Source: Corticibacter populi
GTDB taxonomy: Bacteria; Pseudomonadota; Gammaproteobacteria; Burkholderiales; Burkholderiaceae_C
Length of the DNA stretch: 64,000 bases
Reading direction: 5' to 3'
Assembly (NCBI RefSeq): GCF_004217315.1
Contig: NZ_SGWR01000003.1
Location: 434,001 to 498,000 of the forward strand
Below the pieces are notes generated by a model. The model ran no database searches, had not been told where the DNA came from, and saw only the letters and a program-made list of their open reading frames with translations. Shown in pieces: positions 62,401-64,000 of the stretch; the first letter of the stretch is position 1; every line of letters begins with the position of its first letter. The position numbers were made by a program, and so were the translations under genes.

Positions 62401-63510
62401 GCCGAGCGCAATGAGGTCATGCAGACGCTGCGCGCGCATGGCCTCTCCAGGCACAGCCACTTCATCGGCAAGACCCGCCCGCCGCAGGCACCGCTCGACG
62501 ACGGCAAGGGCCAGCTGCAGGTCTGGCGCGACACCAGGAACGTCTTCAGCGCCACCCTGTTCGACCTGTTCCAGGTCTGGGACAGCGTGAGCTGGAAGAT
62601 CGCCCGCGAGCGCGACAACCCGGCCTGCGCCGACCAGGAGCATGCCGCCGCCGGCCGACCCGACGACCCGGGCCTGCATCTGGCCCTGCGCTTCGATCCG
62701 GCGGAGGACATCGCCGCGCCCTACATCGGCAAGGCGCGGCCCAAGGTCGCCATCCTGCGCGAGCAGGGTGTCAACTCCCACGTCGAGATGGCCTATGCCT
62801 TCAGCGAAGCCGGCTTCGACGCGGTGGACGTGCACATGAGCGACCTGCAGGCCGGCCGCGAGCGGCTGGAGGACTTCAAGGGCATCGTCGCCTGCGGCGG
62901 CTTCAGCTATGGCGACACGCTGGGCGCCGGCGTCGGCTGGGCGCGCTCCATCACCTTCAACCCGCGCCTCTCGGACGCGTTCGGGCAGTTCTTCGCCCGC
63001 CCCGACACCTTCGGCCTGGGCGTGTGCAATGGCTGCCAGATGTTTGCCGAGCTGGCCGCCATCATCCCCGGTGCCGGGCACTGGCCGCGCTTCACCACCA
63101 ATCGCAGCGAGCGCTTCGAGGCGCGCCTGAGCCTGGTCGAGGTGCTCGACTCGCCGAGCCTCTTCCTGCAGGGCATGGCCGGCAGCCGCCTGCCGATCGC
63201 CGTGGCGCATGGCGAGGGCTTTGCCAATTTCAGCCGCCAGGGCGATGCCGCGCAGGTGCTGGCGGCCATGCGTTATGTCGACCATCACGGCCAGGCCACC
63301 GAGCAATACCCGCTCAACCCCAACGGCAGCCCCGGCGGCCTCACTGCGGTGACCACCGCCGACGGCCGCTTCACCGCCATGATGCCGCACCCCGAGCGCG
63401 TGTTCCGCAACGCGCAGATGAGCTGGACGGACCTGGCCGCCACCGGAGGCATCGCCGCCAAGAGCCCGTGGATGCGGATCTGGCGCAATGCGCGCAAGTG
63501 GGTTGGTTGA
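59494..63510 (+). CDS. purL: Phosphoribosylformylglycinamidine synthase (single-chain)
   Basis: 1338 residues. The N-terminal PurS-like domain is joined to two FGAM synthase halves ([32 protein letters not shown] in part, [23 protein letters not shown]) and the C-terminal glutamine amidotransferase domain with its Cys in [11 protein letters not shown] and His/Glu in [11 protein letters not shown]. It converts FGAR to FGAM in purine synthesis. The start codon is GTG at 59494 after AAGG. Length fits betaproteobacterial PurL. Confidence 0.97.
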   Translation: MSLFISQFEGGNALSDFRAQKLLPLLQAIHPKIEAIAARYLHLVATEAAPDAELTGQLARLLEYGEPFVEGAAVATVLVTPRVGTLSPWASKATDIAHNCGLAVKRIERAVEYRIQLKKGLLGKAESLSDAQWQQLAALLHDRMTESVLPGREAVPALFETLPAAPIETVDVLGGGRAALEASNRAWGLALADDEIDYLVTAFTQLGRNPTDVELMMFAQANSEHCRHKIFNAAFTIDGEPQARSLFAMIRNTHQLHPEHTVVAYSDNASVMEGHRIERFAASASAEGNPRHYTREGALHHILMKVETHNHPTAISPFPGASTGAGGEIRDEGATGRGSKPKAGMTGFTVSRLWGGLSDQPGGKPGHIASPLQIMIEGPLGGAAFNNEFGRPNLTGYFREYEQDIAGVQRGFHKPVMIAGGLGQIAADQTKKIEFPAGTLLIQLGGPGMRIGMGGGAASSLATGTNAADLDFDSVQRGNPEIERRAQEVINQCWQQGAANPILAIHDVGAGGLSNAFPELTNDAGRGARFDLRKVPLEESGLSPKEIWSNESQERYVLAIAPESLEAFTELAGRERCPFAVIGVATEARQLELVDAENPQAPQPVDMPMDVLLGKPPKMHRDVQSIAREVPPLDVTGVDLQKAVIDVLSHPTVASKRFLITIGDRAVGGLTHRDQMVGPWQVPVADVAVTLADYQGLAGEAMSMGERSPVAAINAPASGRLAIAEAITNLLAAPIELGRVKLSANWMAACGEPGEDADLYRTVQAVGMELCPALGVSIPVGKDSLSMRSVWQHEGEARKVTSPVTLIASAFCTLADVRGTLTPQLDASEADTTLILIDLGKGRRRMGGSLLAQVLGQPGGETPDLDDPQDLIRLVDAVNALRAQGRILAYHDRSDGGLLATVAEMAFAGHVGVALNLDILITEGDGISDSRAEYGDAKNWAQQIGARREELTLEALFNEELGVVLQVRTAERNEVMQTLRAHGLSRHSHFIGKTRPPQAPLDDGKGQLQVWRDTRNVFSATLFDLFQVWDSVSWKIARERDNPACADQEHAAAGRPDDPGLHLALRFDPAEDIAAPYIGKARPKVAILREQGVNSHVEMAYAFSEAGFDAVDVHMSDLQAGRERLEDFKGIVACGGFSYGDTLGAGVGWARSITFNPRLSDAFGQFFARPDTFGLGVCNGCQMFAELAAIIPGAGHWPRFTTNRSERFEARLSLVEVLDSPSLFLQGMAGSRLPIAVAHGEGFANFSRQGDAAQVLAAMRYVDHHGQATEQYPLNPNGSPGGLTAVTTADGRFTAMMPHPERVFRNAQMSWTDLAATGGIAAKSPWMRIWRNARKWVG

Positions 63511-63545
63511 ATACCGGTTCGACTTTTCAAGGACAGGCATGAAGC

Positions 63546-64000
63546 ATGGCGCTTGACGTGAAGAAGATTCTGGTGGCTGGTGCTGCCATGCTGGCTGGCT
63601 TGGTTTATGCATCAGAGGCCGACCGGCATCTTGCTGCGGCCTTGCAGGACATGCAGTCGATTGCCACGTTGATCCAAGAGAACGAAGTGGGCCGCCAGGC
63701 TGATCGTGCTAGCGCCATCGCCGAATTGCCGATGCTGATGAAGCGCTTGCGTGGGCAACTGGCACAAGCTGAGGCCTTGGGGCATCCCGTCGCCGTCTAT
63801 TGGACCTTTTATTGGGATGTGCCGATGGGCGTCCCTGGGTCCGGCCAATGCCAACGGCTCTCCGATGCCTCCGCGCAGGGGCTGCTGGCTGCCAGCGTTC
63901 TGTACCTGCGCAGATGCACAAGCTATTTCTCCGGTCCCGGCAGCGGTATGACTGATGAGGCGACTGCCGCGCTCTTGACGCGGATGGAGGTGCAACTGCA
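63546..64000 (+). CDS. Secreted protein of unknown function, cut by the window end
   Basis: At least 151 residues. The N-terminus MALDVKKILVAGAAMLAGLVYAS looks like a signal peptide or an anchor. The visible part is helical with ADRHLAAALQDMQSIATLIQ, then YWTFYWDVPMG and two Cys residues. AGGACAGG lies upstream of the ATG. It follows purL by 35 bp. I do not recognise the family. Confidence 0.65.
   Translation, partial: MALDVKKILVAGAAMLAGLVYASEADRHLAAALQDMQSIATLIQENEVGRQADRASAIAELPMLMKRLRGQLAQAEALGHPVAVYWTFYWDVPMGVPGSGQCQRLSDASAQGLLAASVLYLRRCTSYFSGPGSGMTDEATAALLTRMEVQL

Noticed and set aside
59473-63612. 1379-codon frame antisense to purL
   Set aside because: Shadow of the purL gene; composition is abnormal (very rich in His, Gln, Ala, Gly, Asp and Val) and no motif is present.

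Overview
The window is GC-rich chromosomal DNA with dense, mostly housekeeping gene content. It looks like a betaproteobacterium of the order Burkholderiales, possibly Alcaligenaceae-like. The pointers are the enolase/FtsB/CTP synthase neighbourhood, a Bug-type tripartite-tricarboxylate receptor next to a CaiB/CitE operon, TRAP and NitT/TauT transporters, and the protein sequences of RpsF/RpsR/RplI, DnaB, HrcA and PurL. I do not assign a genus. No phage, IS element, plasmid origin or CRISPR array is visible.

Layout. 1-7.1 kb: an incomplete unknown gene, a DASS anion transporter, the ribosomal operon rpsF-rpsR-rplI (no priB), dnaB, a HAD phosphatase and an SppA-like signal peptide peptidase. 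7.5-13.7 kb: a seven-gene module with an opine-type dehydrogenase, a short-substrate 3-hydroxyacyl-CoA-dehydrogenase-like enzyme, a complete NitT/TauT ABC transporter with two permeases, and a MarR regulator. 13.7-17.7 kb: pyrG-eno-ftsB (no kdsA) and a small secreted protein. 17.9-18.7 kb: an FMN riboswitch controlling a type II lumazine synthase (RibH2). 18.7-24.3 kb: an operon of CitE-like lyase, CaiB CoA-transferase, PDC-lactonase-like amidohydrolase, Bug receptor and carboxymuconolactone-decarboxylase-like protein, with a divergent LysR regulator. Then ilvD.

26.3-43.2 kb is dominated by glutamate synthase. There is a standard gltB-gltD pair whose gltD 3' end is followed by two extra tandem 129-bp copies of that end, then a LysR/LysE divergent pair. 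After that comes a second, longer GltB-like protein (1841 aa) that has no GltD partner and is instead followed by a diflavin (CysJ-like) reductase. The two gltB loci share an AT-rich upstream motif.

43.2-45.6 kb: hrcA, two tRNA genes separated by a 1-Cys peroxiredoxin gene, and two strong terminators. 45.6-54.3 kb: a TRAP transporter, a GntR/FCD regulator and a divergent PxpA / PxpB-PxpC fusion / biotin carboxylase operon that looks like an uptake-plus-carboxylation route for a 5-oxoproline-like compound. The 5' end of the biotin carboxylase gene is duplicated, which creates a 44-codon leader ORF overlapping the true start codon. 54.4-64 kb: a Gly-rich membrane protein, a DsbA-like thioredoxin, a 1-Cys peroxiredoxin, a secreted XAC2610-like protein, rlmB, a HIT protein, purL and an incomplete secreted protein.

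The most unusual points are (a) the GltB-like/diflavin reductase pair with an altered Fe-S cysteine spacing, (b) two independent duplications of gene ends (gltD 3', biotin carboxylase 5'), each with its breakpoint at a GC-rich hairpin, and (c) the opine-dehydrogenase/ABC module. All functional assignments come from reading the sequence by eye; no database search was run.
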